Shown: one piece after another, positions 63,125 to 64,000 of the stretch | How the letters are laid out: each line of letters begins with the position of its first letter | Numbering within the stretch: position 1 is the first letter of the stretch | From: Eubacteriales bacterium | GTDB taxonomy: Bacteria; Bacillota; Clostridia; Peptostreptococcales; Anaerovoracaceae | DNA length: 64,000 nucleotides | Reading direction: 5' to 3' | Assembly (NCBI GenBank): GCA_028872475.1 | Contig: JAQYMQ010000013.1 | Span: 99,407 to 163,406 of the forward strand | Notes under the pieces: model-generated | Told to the model about the DNA's origin: nothing | Database searches by the model: none | What the model saw: only the letters and a program-made list of their open reading frames with translations | Position numbers and translations under genes: made by a program

Positions 63125-64000
63125 ATGTACTGTAAAAAATGTGGATTCTTTTTAAAAGGTACAGAAAATTTTTGCCAAAACTGCGGAGCTAAAGTAGATA
63201 AAAGCGAAATTTTGGGATTTAAGAAAGAAAAAGATGGAAAGAGTATTCTTGATGATGTGAATATCGATGGAAGAGATAAACTAGTTGAAGATGAGTTCAA
63301 TTGGGAAATTGAGGAGCCATCATATAAAAAGATTGACTTGGAAGATTTAGATTTTTCTTGGAATACTGAAGGAATGTTTTTGCACAACGAGATACAAGAC
63401 GAGAAAGAAAGACAGAAAAAGGAAGAAGTTGAGCGAAAAGCAATAGAAGATGAAGTCGCAAAGGATACAAGAATTGCTAAGCATAAAGGCGTTGATGTGC
63501 CCGTAGCTAGTGTACCTCAAGAGTCAGCTTCTGATTTTGATATACCGTCATTTTTAAATAATCATGATGAAAATGCGCCAGTGTTTGTGATTGAGAAGGA
63601 GGAAATTCCAAAGATTACAGTTTCGGATAATTCTTCTATTTCTACTTCAGAAGTATTAGAAACTGCGGAAAGAGCTGCTGAGATAGGCTCTACAGATGTA
63701 GGAAATAATGAATCATTGTTTGATGCTATATCTGATGATGCGGCAAACATATTAAGTAATGCAGAGTTAAAAGAAGATAAGAAGAAGATTGACCAATTCT
63801 TTACGTTTAATCAAAAGAAGGAAGAGTTTCAAAAACTACTAGATAAAGAATATGAAAGAATAGAGAAGAGAAGCTCGTCAGTTTCAAAGGGAATGGAAGA
63901 AGACGTTGAGACATTTATGGCTGTTCAAAGAGGCACAGATGTAGAAGGTACATCTCAAATCGAAGAAATGATTAGAGCCAGAGAAAAACTTACTAAGGAC
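63125..64000 (+). CDS. Zinc-ribbon protein, acidic (truncated by window end)
   Basis: Open from ATG 63125 to the window end (292 codons, no stop), behind GTGGAGGATAT. The first 22 residues form a zinc ribbon, CKKCGFFLKGTENFCQNCG. The rest is strongly charged and acidic, with few hydrophobic residues, coiled-coil-like parts near 105-125 (DEKERQKKEEVERKAIEDE) and near 225-250, and no enzyme motif. The C-terminus lies outside, so a membrane or effector domain may follow. It is co-transcribed with the small membrane protein before it. Confidence 0.75.
   Translation, partial: MYCKKCGFFLKGTENFCQNCGAKVDKSEILGFKKEKDGKSILDDVNIDGRDKLVEDEFNWEIEEPSYKKIDLEDLDFSWNTEGMFLHNEIQDEKERQKKEEVERKAIEDEVAKDTRIAKHKGVDVPVASVPQESASDFDIPSFLNNHDENAPVFVIEKEEIPKITVSDNSSISTSEVLETAERAAEIGSTDVGNNESLFDAISDDAANILSNAELKEDKKKIDQFFTFNQKKEEFQKLLDKEYERIEKRSSSVSKGMEEDVETFMAVQRGTDVEGTSQIEEMIRAREKLTKD

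Overview
This 64 kb window is AT-rich, densely coding chromosomal DNA of a low-GC Gram-positive anaerobe. Class Clostridia is the best fit; a relative of Eubacterium/Mogibacterium (Family XIII) is my guess, held with low confidence. The reasons are clear Shine-Dalgarno sites, Asp23, a Dxs/IspA isoprenoid block, group II ECF transporters, a desulfoferrodoxin (strict-anaerobe superoxide defence), Na+-coupled transporters and the absence of any respiratory gene. There are no insertion sequences, prophage genes, CRISPR arrays, tRNAs or rRNAs. This is ordinary core chromosome, and its surprises lie in atypical versions of housekeeping enzymes and in regulatory RNA/DNA elements.

Layout. 0-2 kb: end of aspartate kinase plus asd (aspartate-semialdehyde to Lys/Thr/Met). 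2-6.5 kb: serine synthesis, with serA (and an HD hydrolase) divergent from serC-apgM. 6.5-10.1 kb: a PBP5-like pseudoenzyme, uvrC and a DUF1292 protein with a Cys-rich tail. 10.3-14.6 kb: an unknown membrane protein and a two-gene ABC exporter behind a perfect operator-like palindrome. 15-24.4 kb: a YjbR protein, then asp23-nusB-xseA-xseB-ispA-dxs-tlyA-mutS. 24.4-27.6 kb: MscS channel, ArsB/NhaD transporter, an unknown protein and an SdpI-like protein. 27.6-30 kb: two-component system on the minus strand. 30-34 kb: Cu+ P-type ATPase and Na+/alanine symporter.

34.2-40.9 kb is a de novo purine block (purE, C, F, M, N, then separate IMP cyclohydrolase and AICAR transformylase genes instead of fused PurH). 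Its PurF lacks the N-terminal catalytic cysteine of the glutaminase site. 41-42 kb: YbaK-like deacylase and desulfoferrodoxin. 42.1-45.4 kb: a tight phospholipid operon (PAP2 phosphatase, flippase-like protein, PssA, Psd) that should make phosphatidylethanolamine. 45.5-46.3 kb: thiT on the minus strand behind a TPP riboswitch and an apparent SD-sequestering hairpin.

46.7-54.1 kb holds rpoB-rpoC, detached from the usual rplKAJL genes and driven by two good tandem promoters. 54.3-58.4 kb: queuosine-precursor transporter, aroD, and the shared ECF energizer (ecfA1-ecfA2-ecfT) that ThiT would use. 58.6-59.8 kb: fba and a 63-residue membrane protein on the minus strand. 59.9-64 kb: pseudouridine synthase, two tandem signal peptidases, smpB, a small membrane protein and the start of a zinc-ribbon protein cut by the window edge.

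I found no wholly unknown multi-gene system. The most interesting items are the PurF without glutaminase residues together with the split PurH, the dead PBP5 homologue, the operator with no local regulator, the structured purE leader, and the isolated rpoBC locus with its upstream hairpin.
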